A stretch of DNA of 64,000 nt, taken from DASSQJ01 sp963772645. Its GTDB lineage: Bacteria > Actinomycetota > Actinomycetes > Actinomycetales > Dermatophilaceae. The notes under the pieces are model-generated. The model was not told the origin of the DNA and made no database searches. It saw only the letters and a program-made list of their open reading frames with translations. This document shows positions 51,501 through 60,360 of the stretch, piece after piece; within the stretch, counting starts at the first letter, position 1, and each line of letters begins with the position of its first letter. Both the position numbers and the translations under genes were made by a program. The stretch covers positions 74,754-138,753 of the forward strand of contig CAVYYD010000001.1 in the NCBI GenBank assembly GCA_963772645.1, read 5' to 3'.

Positions 51501-53270
51501 TCAGCGGCGGCCGACGAACCAGCGTCGGATGCGCTCGATCCGCTCGGTGACCTGCTCCCCCGTCGCCGCGGCGAGCTCGGGGCCGCCACAGGCCCGGCGC
51601 AGCTCGAGGTGCACGGTGGCGTGCGGGGTGCCGGTCTTGCTCGAGTACGCGGCGACGAGCTTGTTGAGCTCCTTGCGCTGCGCGGCGAGGGCCCGGTGCG
51701 CGGCCACCGGCGACGGGCCGCCCCGACCGGGGGCCGCGCCTCCCCCGGAGCGCGCCTGCCGGGTCTGCCGCTCGTGGAGCAGCACGGCGACCTGGTCGGG
51801 CTCGAGCAGGCCGGGCAGCCCCAGGTAGTCCTGCTCCTCCGCCGACCCCACGGCCGCGTGCAGCCCGAACTGGCGCGAGTCGAAGAGCACGTGGTCGAAG
51901 TGCGCGTCGGACTCCAGCGCCTCGAAGCCCAGCTCGTCCTCGAGCCCGGGGGCGCGCTCGGTGCGGTTCGCCGCCGCCAGCATCCCCTCCTCCTCCGCCC
52001 AGATCGAGGCCTCGGACTCCTCGCTCGTCGGCCGGTCCAGGGCGTGGTCGCGCTCCTCCTCCATCGACCCGGCGTGGGCGAGGATCACCGGCACCGACGG
52101 CAGGAACACCGACGCGGTCTCGCCGCGCCTGCGGACCCGGACGAACCGGCCGACCGCCTGGGCGAAGAAGAGCGGGGTCGACGTCGACGTCGCGTAGACC
52201 CCCACCGCGAGGCGGGGGACGTCCACCCCCTCGGAGACCATCCGCACCGCGACCATCCAGCGGGAGTCGCCGGTCGCGAACCGCTCGATCCGGGCGCTGG
52301 CGCCGGGGTCGTCGGACAGGACGACCGTGGCCTCCTCACCGGTCAGCGCGTGGAGGAGGCGGGCGTAGGCCCGCGCCGCGGTCCGGTTCGAGGCGATGAC
52401 CAGGCCGCCGGCGTCCGGGACGTGGCGCCGCACCTCGGAGAGCCGCTTGTCGGCGGCCGAGAGGACCGAGGGGATCCACTCCCCCTTGGGGTCCAGCGCG
52501 GTTCGCCAGGCCTGCGCCGTCTGGTCCTTGGTCAGCGGCTCGCCGAGCCGGGCGGCCACCTCGTCGCCGGCCCGGGTGCGCCAGCGCATCGCCCCGCCGT
52601 ACGCGAGGAACAGCACCGGGCGCACCACCCCGTCACGCAGCGCCGCCGCGTACCCGTAGGTGTAGTCGGAGGCGGAGCGGAGGATGCCGTCCTGGCCCAT
52701 CTCGTAGCGGACGAACGGGATCGGGTTGGTGTCGGAGCGGAACGGCGTGCCGGTGAGCGACAGGCGGCGGACGGCGGGGGTGAACGCCTCGCGGATGCCG
52801 TCACCCCAGGACCGGGCGTCGCCGCCGTGGTGGATCTCGTCGAGGATGACCAGGGTGGGCTCGGCCTCGGTGCGGCGCCGGTGCAGCAGCGGGTTCGTCG
52901 CCACCTGGGCGTAGGTGACGGCGACCCCGTCGTACTCGCTGGACTGCACCTCGGCGGAGTTGGAGAACGACGGGTTGAGCTGGATGCCGACCCGGCCGGC
53001 TGCGTCGGCCCACTGGGTCTTCAGGTGCTCGGTGGGGGCGACGACGGTGACCGCACCGACGAGCCCGCGGTCGAGCAGCTCGGTGGCGATCCGCAGGGCG
53101 TAGGTCGTCTTGCCCGCGCCGGGGGTGGCGACCGCGAGGAAGTCGCGGTCGCCGCGGGCGAGGTATGCGGCGAGCGCCTCCTCCTGCCAGGCGCGCAGCT
53201 TGTCCGCGGTCCCCCAGGCGGCGCGCTCGGGGTAGGCGGGGGGCAGGTGTCCGGCGGCTGAGGTACTCAT
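51501..53270 (-). CDS. DEAD/DEAH-box superfamily 2 helicase
   Basis: The 589-residue protein has VATPGAGKTTYALRIA (motif I), VVAPTEHLKTQW (Ia), LVILDEIHHGGDA (II, DEIH), LSLTGTPFRSD (III) and, in the second RecA fold, MVAVRMVSEGVDVPRLAVGVYATST (V) and AQAVGRFVRV (VI). The layout is close to the RadD/XPB-like helicases. The C-terminal 200 residues are charged and unassigned. ATG 53270 gives MSTSAAGHLPPAYP. Confidence 0.88.
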   Translation of the reverse strand: MSTSAAGHLPPAYPERAAWGTADKLRAWQEEALAAYLARGDRDFLAVATPGAGKTTYALRIATELLDRGLVGAVTVVAPTEHLKTQWADAAGRVGIQLNPSFSNSAEVQSSEYDGVAVTYAQVATNPLLHRRRTEAEPTLVILDEIHHGGDARSWGDGIREAFTPAVRRLSLTGTPFRSDTNPIPFVRYEMGQDGILRSASDYTYGYAAALRDGVVRPVLFLAYGGAMRWRTRAGDEVAARLGEPLTKDQTAQAWRTALDPKGEWIPSVLSAADKRLSEVRRHVPDAGGLVIASNRTAARAYARLLHALTGEEATVVLSDDPGASARIERFATGDSRWMVAVRMVSEGVDVPRLAVGVYATSTSTPLFFAQAVGRFVRVRRRGETASVFLPSVPVILAHAGSMEEERDHALDRPTSEESEASIWAEEEGMLAAANRTERAPGLEDELGFEALESDAHFDHVLFDSRQFGLHAAVGSAEEQDYLGLPGLLEPDQVAVLLHERQTRQARSGGGAAPGRGGPSPVAAHRALAAQRKELNKLVAAYSSKTGTPHATVHLELRRACGGPELAAATGEQVTERIERIRRWFVGRR

Positions 53271-53307
53271 GGGCGGGCGCCACGATAACCGGCCCGCCGC
53301 CGACATG

Positions 53308-53342
53308 CCGAGGGCCCCGAACCAACCGGTCGGGACCCTCGG
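53308..53342 (-). terminator. Hairpin downstream of the metalloprotease gene
   Basis: CCGAGGG and CCCTCGG pair around an inner CCGA/TCGG, with loop ACCAACCGG. It starts about 36 bases past the metalloprotease stop and precedes the helicase start on the same strand, so it probably separates the two transcripts. Confidence 0.55.
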
Positions 53343-53377
53343 GCTGTGCTAGGGCGAGGAGGCCCCGCCGCCCCGGC

Positions 53378-54374
53378 TCAGGCGGCCCGGTAGGCCAGCC
53401 AGGCCGCCTGCATCCGCGAGGTCTGGCCCGCGGTGAACTCGAACATGCAGCCGTCGTCGGTGTAGTCCATGAAGTTGTGGATCGGGTCCGTCCCGGCCGA
53501 GCGACGACAGGTGTCGGTGCTGTCGGGCGGGCACCCGTAGGCCGGCGCTCCGCTCGGCGGGGGTGTCGTCGACGTAGTCGCCGGAGCCGTTACAGCCGCC
53601 CTGGAAGGTGTGGTACAGCCCGACCCAGTGCCCGACCTCGTGGGTCGCGGTGTCGCCCTCGTTGTACGGCGCGGCCGTGCCCCCCGGCAGGCTCTGGTCG
53701 AGCATGACGACACCGTCCATCGGGTCGACGGTCGAGCTCGGGAAGGTCGCCCAGCCGAGCAGGTTGTTGCCGAGGTCGGCCGTGTAGAGGTTGAGGTCGG
53801 CCTTGCCGCCCCGGTGCAGGGCGTTCTTCATGGCGCGCTCGGCGGTCGAGCCGTTCGTCAGGCCGTTGTACCAGGTGGGGTTGTCCGTGTAGTCCGTGCC
53901 CGCGACGGTGAAGGTGAACCCCGAGGCCTGGTAGGCCGCGTTGAGCACCGAGATCTGGCTGTTGAGCATCGACGAGGACAGGGCGCCCTTCGACCCGTCG
54001 GTGATGACGTGCCAGTACACGTTGACCGTCGCGCCGGTGAACGTGCCGCCGGTGCCACCCCCACCGCCGCCGCCACCACCACCGGGCTTGCCCTTCATCT
54101 GGACGGTGCCGCGTGAGTCGATGCTGATGCCCTTGGCCCTCATCGCGGCCCTGAGCGCCGCATCCATCGCCGCGGCCTTGGCGTCGCTGAGCTCGTGCGG
54201 GTCGAACCTCGCGTTCGGGTGCCGGCCCGAGGTGGCGTCGGTGCGGGTGACGCACGCGGACGCGACCGAGTCGGTGCTCGCCATCGGCCGGGCCGAGGCC
54301 GAGGTGGCGGGGACCGCGACGGCGGAGAGGCCCAGGGTGAGCGCGGCGAGGGTGGTCAGGGAGCGTGGGCGCAT
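53378..54374 (-). pseudogene. Secreted pappalysin-type (M43) zinc metalloprotease, one frameshift
   Basis: The product has a signal peptide (LAALTLGLSAVAVPATSASA), a short pro-region, a run of ten glycines, then the catalytic domain with HEVGHWVGLYH (HExxHxxGxxH). The frame breaks near 53545; the remaining AYGCPPDSTDTCRRSAG, FMDYTDDGCMFEFTAGQ and the end AWLAYRAA lie one base out. The Met-turn (FMDYT) is in the shifted part, so the unrepaired protein would be inactive. Repaired length is about 332 residues. It stands alone. Confidence 0.85.
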
Positions 54375-54571
54375 GGCAGGGACCCTCCGAGTCGGGCCGC
54401 GCCCCTCCGGCACGGCTGCTCGGAAGGTTAGGGGTGGGATGGTCAGCGGCGGGCCTGAATCGGGCAAAGGAACCGTAAGGGCCGCATCGCGGGCACCTCA
54501 CCCGGCGGCCGCCGGTGGCGCGTGCCCCGCTGCCGGGCGCACGGCCCGGACCCGACGGCGCGCGGTGGCGC

Positions 54572-54874
54572 CTACTCGCCGCCGTCCTCCGGCGGACGCA
54601 GCCCCTCGTAGATCTCCTTGCACGTGGGGCAGACCGGGAACCGGTCCGGGTCACGGCCGGGCACCCAGACCTTGCCGCACAGCGCGGTGACCGGCTCGCC
54701 GGAGAGCGCGCTCTCGAGGATCTTCTCCTTGCGCACGTAGTGGGCGAACCGCTCGTGGTCGCCCGGCTCGGTGACCTCCGGGACGGTCTCGGTGCGTTCG
54801 AGCACGGCCGTCTGGGTCTGCGGCTGCTGCCCCGGGGCGTTGGGGTCATCCAGCGGCGGCGTCGTCTCGCTCAT
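54572..54874 (-). CDS. DUF3039 family protein
   Basis: The 100-residue protein has FAHYVRKEKILESALSGEPV, ALCGKVWVPGRDP and VCPTCKEIYEGL; the cysteines suggest a zinc site. DUF3039 is a small actinobacterial family of unknown function. ATG 54874 gives MSETTPPLDD. It lies 25 bases downstream of the YqgE gene on the same strand. Confidence 0.9.
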   Translation of the reverse strand: MSETTPPLDDPNAPGQQPQTQTAVLERTETVPEVTEPGDHERFAHYVRKEKILESALSGEPVTALCGKVWVPGRDPDRFPVCPTCKEIYEGLRPPEDGGE

Positions 54875-54899
54875 GACCGGCAAGCCTACGCCGCCGGCC

Positions 54900-55460
54900 T
54901 CAGTTGAGCTCGGGGTCCGGGGGGTACCAGGCGACCCAGCGCAGCGGCTCGGGCTGGCGGCGCAGGACCCGCCGCCAGAGGTCGTCCGGGTCGTCGGTGA
55001 ACACGTCGCCGCCCTCGGTGTCGACGACGAACCACGACCCGGTGACGACCTCCTGCTCGAGCTGGCCGGGTGACCACCCGGCGTAGCCGGCGAAGATCCG
55101 CAGGCCGGCCACCTCGGGGACGACGAGCAGCGGCGGGGTGTCGAGGTCGACGAGCGCGACCGACCCGAAGAGCCGCCGCACGCCGGCGGGCTCGGGAGAG
55201 TCACCGGGCACGGCGACGAGCCCGAGGGCGGAGTCCAGCTGCACCGGGCCGCCCTGGAACACCTTGGCCGGGCGGCTCGCGTGCTCCTCCCAGCCGGGCA
55301 GGACGGCGTCGATGTCGGCGTCGATGGGCCGGTTGAGGACCAGCCCCTGGGCGCCGTCGTCGCCGTGGTGGAGCATGAGGACCACACTGCGCCGGAAGAC
55401 GCCCTCCTCGATCTGCGGGCTGGCGACGAGGAGCCGTCCGGTGGTGTGGCTGGGGCTCAC
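54900..55460 (-). CDS. YqgE/AlgH family protein
   Basis: The 186-residue protein has GRLLVASPQIEEGVFRRSVVLM, GAQGLVLNRPIDADI and FAGYAGWSPGQLEQEV, the YqgE/AlgH pattern. Function is not settled. The GTG start overlaps the stop of the upstream DEAD-box gene (GTGA), suggesting coupling. Confidence 0.92.
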   Translation of the reverse strand: MSPSHTTGRLLVASPQIEEGVFRRSVVLMLHHGDDGAQGLVLNRPIDADIDAVLPGWEEHASRPAKVFQGGPVQLDSALGLVAVPGDSPEPAGVRRLFGSVALVDLDTPPLLVVPEVAGLRIFAGYAGWSPGQLEQEVVTGSWFVVDTEGGDVFTDDPDDLWRRVLRRQPEPLRWVAWYPPDPELN

Positions 55461-57487
55461 GCGCCCATTCTGCCCCCGGCGGACCCGCCACGTCCGGAGC
55501 CCGGGCGAGCGGCCCGCCCGGTCCGGCTCGGGCCAGCGCGACGCGGGCCGCCGCGCCCCTGCGCCCCGCGGCCGCGCTGGCCCTCCAGCACCGGGCGCCA
55601 CACCTCGTCGGGCACCGGGACCCCGCTCGGGGCGCGACCCCCGATGGCGGTCACGGTGGCGTCGCCCGGCGAGACCCGGGCGGTGGATGCGTCGGCCCCC
55701 GCCCCCTCGATGATGCGGGTGACCATTCGCCGCTGGTGCGGCAGCGCGAGCATGACGACCGCGCCGTGCTCCCCGGCCCGGGCGGTGCGCCCGGCCCGGT
55801 GGAGGTAGTCCTTGTGGTCCCGCGGCGGGTCGACCTGCACGACGAGCCCGACGTCGTCGACATGGATGCCGCGGGCGGCGACGTCGGTGGCGACGAGCAC
55901 CGGCATCCGGCCGTCCCGGAAGGCGCCGAGGACCCGGTTGCGGACCGACTGGGTGAGCCCACCGTGCAGCGAGGCGGCGAGCACCCCCTTGGAGCGCAGT
56001 TCCCCGGCGACCCGGTCGGCGCCGAGCTGGGTCCGCGCGAAGACGATGACCCGGCCCTCCCGGCCGGCGAGCTCGGTCGTCAGGGCCTTCTTGTCCTGGG
56101 GGTCGACGAGCAGCACGTGGTGGCTCATCGTGGTCACCGCGGCCTGGGCCTCGTCGGTGGAGTGCGTCACCGGGTCGACGAGGTAGCGGGCGACGAGGTC
56201 GTCGACGCCGCGGTCGAGGGTCGCGGAGAACAGCAGCCGCTGGCCCCCCTCGGGCAGGGCGTCGAGGATCGCGGTGACCTCCGGGAGGAAGCCCATGTCG
56301 GCCATGTGGTCGGCCTCGTCGAGCACCGCGACCTCGACCTCGCCGAGCTCGACCGCGCCGCGCTCCATGAGGTCCTTCAGCCGGCCCGGCGTGGCGACGA
56401 GGAGGTCGACCCCGCGGGCCAGCGACGAGATCTGCGGCTCGTACGACAGGCCACCGGCGACCAGGCGGTGCCGCAGCCCGGTGACGTGGACGAACGGCTC
56501 CAGGGCGTCGCTGACCTGCATGGCGAGCTCGCGGGTCGGCACGAGAACCAGCGCCCGGGGGCGGCGGCTGGCGGGCTTGGTGCGGCCGGCGAGCCGGGTG
56601 ATCGTCGGCAGGCCGAACGCGAGGGTCTTGCCCGACCCGGTGCGTCCCCGGCCGAGGACGTCACGGCCGGCCAGGGCGTCCGGGATCGTGGCGGCCTGGA
56701 TCGGGAAGGGCTCGGTGATGCCGTCTCGCGCCAGCCGCTCCACCAGCCGCTCGGCGAGCCCGAGGGCCGCGAAGCCGTTGTCGGACGTGACCTCCTTCGG
56801 GCCTCCGGAGGAGGCGGAGGAGTACCGGGTCCAGGTGTCGGCCTCGGCGCGCAGCGCCTCGGCCTCCTGGAACGTCGGCGGGTGCTCCGCGTGGCGGCCC
56901 TCGTGCCGGTCGCGACGGACCGGGTCGGCCACCCGAGGGGCACGGTCGCGCACGGGTCGGTCCCCGCGCTCGCGGCGGGGGCGGGTGTCGTGGGGCCGGT
57001 GCACGGGTCGGTCCTCGCGGCGACGCTCCTCCCGCGGAGCACGACGGTCCTCCCGTGGCTCCCACCGCTGCTCGCGACGCTCCTCGCCGCGGCGGTCGTC
57101 CCGGCGGTCGGCGTACCGCTGGTCACCGCGGCGGTCCGCCCCGCGGCGGTCCTCGGCACGGCCGGCGCCGGGGCGGTCCTCGGCACGGCCGGCGCGGGGG
57201 CGGTCCTCGGCACGGCCGGCGCGGGGGCGGTCCTCGGCACGGCCGGCGCCGGGGCGCCGGGCGTCGCGCTCCGGGCGGGGGACCCGGCGCGGGTCCTCGC
57301 GGTCCCAGCGCGGCGAACGCTCGTCGCGGGGACGCTTGGCGCGGGGGGCCTCGTCGGACCCGCTGCGGCTGGCGCGCCGCGCGGCGGGGTCGGCCTGGCC
57401 GCGGTGCGGCTTCTTCGTGGGCTTGCGGGCCTCGGCCTTCTGGGCAGCGGTCCAGCGGGCCTTCGGCCCGGATGCCTTCTTGGGCAT
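55457..57487 (-). CDS. DEAD-box RNA helicase with long charged N-terminal region
   Basis: The 676-residue protein has about 230 Arg/Asp/Glu-rich, disordered-looking N-terminal residues, then a DEAD helicase core: FPIQAATIPDALAGRD (Q motif), GRGRTGSGKTLAFGLP (I), VLVPTRELAMQ (Ia), VAVLDEADHMADMGF (II), LFSATLD (III), VATDVAARGIHVDDV (V) and HRAGRTARAGEHG (VI). A Gly/Arg-rich tail follows. It should unwind structured RNA. ATG 57487 (MPKKASGPK) was chosen; GTG 57499 is an alternative. Confidence 0.92.
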   Translation of the reverse strand: MPKKASGPKARWTAAQKAEARKPTKKPHRGQADPAARRASRSGSDEAPRAKRPRDERSPRWDREDPRRVPRPERDARRPGAGRAEDRPRAGRAEDRPRAGRAEDRPGAGRAEDRRGADRRGDQRYADRRDDRRGEERREQRWEPREDRRAPREERRREDRPVHRPHDTRPRRERGDRPVRDRAPRVADPVRRDRHEGRHAEHPPTFQEAEALRAEADTWTRYSSASSGGPKEVTSDNGFAALGLAERLVERLARDGITEPFPIQAATIPDALAGRDVLGRGRTGSGKTLAFGLPTITRLAGRTKPASRRPRALVLVPTRELAMQVSDALEPFVHVTGLRHRLVAGGLSYEPQISSLARGVDLLVATPGRLKDLMERGAVELGEVEVAVLDEADHMADMGFLPEVTAILDALPEGGQRLLFSATLDRGVDDLVARYLVDPVTHSTDEAQAAVTTMSHHVLLVDPQDKKALTTELAGREGRVIVFARTQLGADRVAGELRSKGVLAASLHGGLTQSVRNRVLGAFRDGRMPVLVATDVAARGIHVDDVGLVVQVDPPRDHKDYLHRAGRTARAGEHGAVVMLALPHQRRMVTRIIEGAGADASTARVSPGDATVTAIGGRAPSGVPVPDEVWRPVLEGQRGRGAQGRGGPRRAGPSRTGRAARPGSGRGGSAGGRMGA
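57147..57254 (-). repeat. Four tandem 27-base repeats inside the DEAD-box gene
   Basis: Four near-identical 27-base units follow one another, differing at one or two bases. Each encodes a nine-residue unit of the type AGRAEDRP plus R or G. They lie in the charged N-terminal region of the helicase. Confidence 0.9.
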
Positions 57488-57707
57488 GGGGATGTTCACC
57501 TGTGCTTCGTCGGGATGGCGTTCAGACAGACACGTCGTCGGCCGGTGGCGAAGCAGCGAGATCAACGAGTCTCCGGACCAGCAGTGGTCCTCGGTGGCCG
57601 GATCGACAGGGGTGTCACCGGCGCCACCGGGTGGGTTCGTGCCGGGCCGCGACGTGCGGCCCAGGGGGCACAGCCAAGCGCCCGGTCACCTCGGTGGAGG
57701 AGCCAGT

Positions 57708-58081
57708 CTACCAGCGGACCGGGGTCGCCCCGGACCGCACGAGGTGCCACGACGCCCAGCCGAGCGCGACCCCGCAGACGTCGGCGAGCGCGTCGAGCAC
57801 GTCACCGGACCGGTCCGGCAGCCACGCCCCCTGGACGATCTCGCTCGCCCCGGCGTGCAGCACGAGCAGCGGGACGACGAGCCGGGGCGAACCACCGGCG
57901 AGGATGAGGACCAGGGCCGGGACGGCGAAGACCAGCAGGTGGACGACCTTGTCGGCGCCCGGGACGAGCGGGGGCCCCGGCACCGAGGGGGCGTAGAGGA
58001 CGACGAGCTGGACGGCCACGAGGAACACCGCGAGGGCGCGCCACACCAGCCGGGCGGTCCACGGCGCCCCGGCCGCGCCGC

Positions 58082-58085
<4 letters not shown>
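57708..58085 (-). CDS. VanZ family membrane protein
   Basis: The 125-residue protein has three or four helices, with ADKVVHLLVFAVPALVLILAG, HAGASEIVQGAWLPDRSGDVLDALADVCGVALG as spread motifs: the H-x-x-x-F and E-x-x-Q...D-x-x-D-x-x-A-x-x-x-G residues of VanZ. The GTG start overlaps the malic enzyme stop. It is the second VanZ protein in the window. Confidence 0.85.
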
Positions 58086-59515
<1,430 letters not shown>

Positions 59516-59592
59516 GGGGTCGATTCAACCCCGTACCCGCGGGTCACCGGAACCTCGGCACCTCCCCGGCAACGGGCCCTACGCTGTCGGCC

Positions 59593-60213
59593 ATGACCGA
59601 CCACGTCGTCGTCACCGGAACCGGCAGCGCGGCGACGGTGCCCGACGTCGTCGTCGTCAGCGTCCGGGTCCACGTCGAGCAGCCCGACGCCTCCCAAGCC
59701 CTGGCGCACGCCGGCGACGCCGCCCGTGCCGTGCTCGACGCGGCCGCGGGCCACGGGGTCGCGCCGGTGGACCGGCACACCACCGGGCTCGGGCTCGGCA
59801 CCCGCTGGGACCACGACCGCGTCGTCGGGTACACCGCCCACCAGCGGCTGCGGCTGCGGGTCCGCGAGACCGCGGTGGTCGGCGCGCTGCTCACCGCGCT
59901 GGCCGATGCCGTGGGCGACGCCCTCGGCATCGACGGGGTGGCCTTCGAGGTCGCCGACCCTGCGCCGCTGCACGTCCGTGCCCGCGAGGCGGCGTTTGCG
60001 GACGCCCGCGCTCGGGCCGAGCAGTACGCGGCCCTCGCGGGCCGGCGGCTCGGCCAGGTGCTGCGCGTCGTGGAGGCCGACGGCGAGGGGCCGGCCCCGG
60101 TCGGGCGGGGCATGGCGCTGGCCGCCGACGTGGCCGGCTCGATGCCGCTCGAGGGCGGCCGGTCGAGCGTCGAGGCGCGGGTCACGGTGCGCTTCGCCCT
60201 CGACCGCAGCTAG
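59593..60213 (+). CDS. SIMPL domain (DUF541) protein
   Basis: The 206-residue protein has VVVTGTGSAATVPDVVVVSV, a central HTTGLGLGTRWDHDRVVGY and a terminal SVEARVTVRFAL, the SIMPL/DUF541 pattern. No signal peptide is clear, unlike many family members. Function unknown. ATG 59593 begins 77 bases from the divergent malic enzyme start. Confidence 0.88.
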   Translation: MTDHVVVTGTGSAATVPDVVVVSVRVHVEQPDASQALAHAGDAARAVLDAAAGHGVAPVDRHTTGLGLGTRWDHDRVVGYTAHQRLRLRVRETAVVGALLTALADAVGDALGIDGVAFEVADPAPLHVRAREAAFADARARAEQYAALAGRRLGQVLRVVEADGEGPAPVGRGMALAADVAGSMPLEGGRSSVEARVTVRFALDRS

Positions 60214-60260
60214 CGGCGGACCCCCGCGCGGGACCCCGCCCGGCACGGGGTGAGTGGAAC

Positions 60261-60286
60261 GCGTCACGTCCCGGCCCGTGTGACGC
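60261..60286. promoter_or_regulatory. Inverted repeat upstream of ppdK (outer)
   Basis: GCGTCAC and GTGACGC form a 7-base inverted repeat with a 12-base spacer, about 75-100 bases before ppdK. It is compatible with a dimeric regulator site. Confidence 0.4.
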
Positions 60287-60289
60287 CTC

Positions 60290-60310
60290 AGATACCCCAG
60301 GCGGGTATCT
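60290..60310. promoter_or_regulatory. CsoR-like palindrome upstream of ppdK
   Basis: AGATACCC and GGGTATCT form a perfect 8-base inverted repeat around CAGGC. The ATACCC...GGGTAT form resembles operators of CsoR-family metal or sulfur sensors. The site is 51-71 bases before ppdK, where a repressor or activator would act. Confidence 0.5.
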
Positions 60311-60314
60311 TTCG

Positions 60315-60333
60315 GTACTACGCTACGTAGTAC
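60315..60333. promoter_or_regulatory. Perfect palindrome immediately upstream of ppdK
   Basis: GTACTACG and CGTAGTAC form a perfect 8-base inverted repeat around CTA. It is AT-richer than its surroundings and lies 28 bases before the ppdK start, so it may overlap the -10 region or be an operator. Confidence 0.55.
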
Positions 60334-60360
60334 ACGTTCCGACTCCGAGGAGGCAGTCCC

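Noticed and set aside
57147..57254. Tandem 27-base repeats considered as a CRISPR array
   Set aside because: There are no spacers, the repeats are direct and in frame within a helicase gene, and no cas genes are near.
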